Source: Phycisphaerae bacterium
GTDB taxonomy: Bacteria; Planctomycetota; Phycisphaerae; Phycisphaerales; SM1A02
Direction of reading: 5' to 3'
Assembly (NCBI GenBank): GCA_002684755.1
Contig: NYVS01000006.1
Location: forward strand, 1 to 6,017
Length of the DNA: 6,017 bases
Part shown: piece by piece, positions 5,388 to 6,017 of the stretch
Numbering within the stretch: the stretch's first letter is position 1
Layout of the letters: each line of letters opens with the position of its first letter
Program-made: the position numbers and the translations under genes
Notes under the pieces: model-generated
Seen by the model: only the letters and a program-made list of their open reading frames with translations
Told to the model about the DNA's origin: nothing
Databases searched by the model: none

Positions 5388-6017
5388 TCAGTCCTTCTTC
5401 TCGTGGTGACCGCCGAACTCGAATCGCTGGGCGGACATGACCTGGTTGGCGAAGTCCGCCTCGCCACGCGAGCTGAAGCGGGCGAACAGGGCGGCGGCGA
5501 GCACCGGGGCCGGGATCGACTCGTCGATCGCCGCTTCGAGCGTCCATCGGCCTTCACCCGAATCGGAGACCCGTCCACTGAACTCCTCGAGACCGGGACT
5601 CTTGGCGAGGGCGGAGGCGGTGAGGTCGAGCAGCCACGAGCCGATCACGCTGCCGCGACGCCAGACTTCGGCGATCTCCTTCAGGTCGAGGTCGTACATG
5701 TAGGCCTCGGGGTCGCGAAGCGGCGTGGTCTCCGCGTCGGCATCGCGCTGATGCTTGCCGGCGTCGGCGTGCTTCAGGATGTTGAAGCCTTCCGCGTAGG
5801 CGGCCATGATTCCGTACTCGATGCCGTTGTGGACCATCTTGACGAAGTGACCGGCGCCGTTCGCACCGCAGTGCAGCCAGCCGTCCTCGGCGGTGGTCTC
5901 GTGTCCCTTGCGGGCTTCGGTGGGCGGTGCGGTCCCGACGCCGGGGGCGAGGGAGGCGAACGCGGGGGAGACGTGCTTCACGGCCGCCTCGGGGCCGCCG
6001 ATCATCTGGCAGTAGCC
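5388..6017 (-). CDS. gnd: 6-phosphogluconate dehydrogenase, decarboxylating, C-terminal part (short form)
   Basis: The last 209 residues are present; the 5' end, with the NAD(P)-binding Rossmann domain, lies beyond base 6017. The reading frame is open to the window edge (GYCQMIGGPEAA), so the internal Met at 6005 is not the start. The enzyme oxidises and decarboxylates 6-phosphogluconate to ribulose 5-phosphate in the pentose phosphate pathway, in the cytosol. The fragment shows GAGHFVKMVHNGIEYGIMAA: Lys60, Asn64 and Glu67 of the fragment have the K-x3-N-x2-E spacing of the catalytic Lys183/Asn187/Glu190 of the sheep enzyme. It continues with YDLDLKEIAEVWRRGSVIGSWLLDL, the all-helical domain, and ends with FSGRVSDSGEGRWT and FANQVMSAQRFEFGGH. 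The tail ends soon after this, as in the short (about 300-residue) YqeC/GntZ-like bacterial form rather than the 470-residue form. That form often prefers NAD, but the cofactor cannot be judged here. A strong terminator follows the gene. Confidence 0.95.
   Translation of the reverse strand, partial: GYCQMIGGPEAAVKHVSPAFASLAPGVGTAPPTEARKGHETTAEDGWLHCGANGAGHFVKMVHNGIEYGIMAAYAEGFNILKHADAGKHQRDADAETTPLRDPEAYMYDLDLKEIAEVWRRGSVIGSWLLDLTASALAKSPGLEEFSGRVSDSGEGRWTLEAAIDESIPAPVLAAALFARFSSRGEADFANQVMSAQRFEFGGHHEKKD

Overview
The window is GC-rich bacterial chromosome with no sign of a mobile element, phage, CRISPR array or IS. All genes are compact and share the same codon style, with frequent GATCG/TCG-type words. 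A secreted formylglycine-type sulfatase, a short-form 6-phosphogluconate dehydrogenase and this composition would fit an environmental, perhaps marine, bacterium such as a Phycisphaerae-like planctomycete. That assignment is an inference from style; no marker gene in the window proves it.

Left part (1-1738), all on the minus strand. Read in the transcription direction, it holds a Sec-exported sulfatase (1738 to 281), a tRNA-Leu with anticodon UAA (233 to 148), and the first 41 codons of a major facilitator superfamily transporter that starts 23 nt after the tRNA and leaves the window at base 1. A TTGACA -35-like box sits just upstream of the sulfatase, placed so that the transcript could be leaderless.

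Middle part (1832-5223), all on the plus strand, divergent from the sulfatase. It holds an XdhC/CoxI-family molybdenum-hydroxylase maturation protein, then a three-domain CstB-like persulfide dioxygenase-rhodanese fusion, then a TauE/SafE-family membrane exporter with a GTG start. The last two are 52 nt apart and form a recognisable sulfur detoxification module. The rhodanese and dioxygenase domains handle sulfane sulfur and turn persulfide into sulfite or thiosulfate; the membrane protein probably exports the sulfur oxyanion. The sulfide:quinone oxidoreductase and the CstR-type regulator that accompany such genes elsewhere are not in the window.

Right part (5224-6017). A 164-nt convergent intergenic region carries an intrinsic terminator that serves the minus strand, plus two further inverted repeats. 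Then comes the C-terminal 209 residues of an NAD(P)-dependent decarboxylating 6-phosphogluconate dehydrogenase, whose 5' part lies beyond the window.

I see no clearly undescribed system. The most interesting element is the persulfide dioxygenase-TauE module next to an orphan XdhC, together with several small points of gene architecture.
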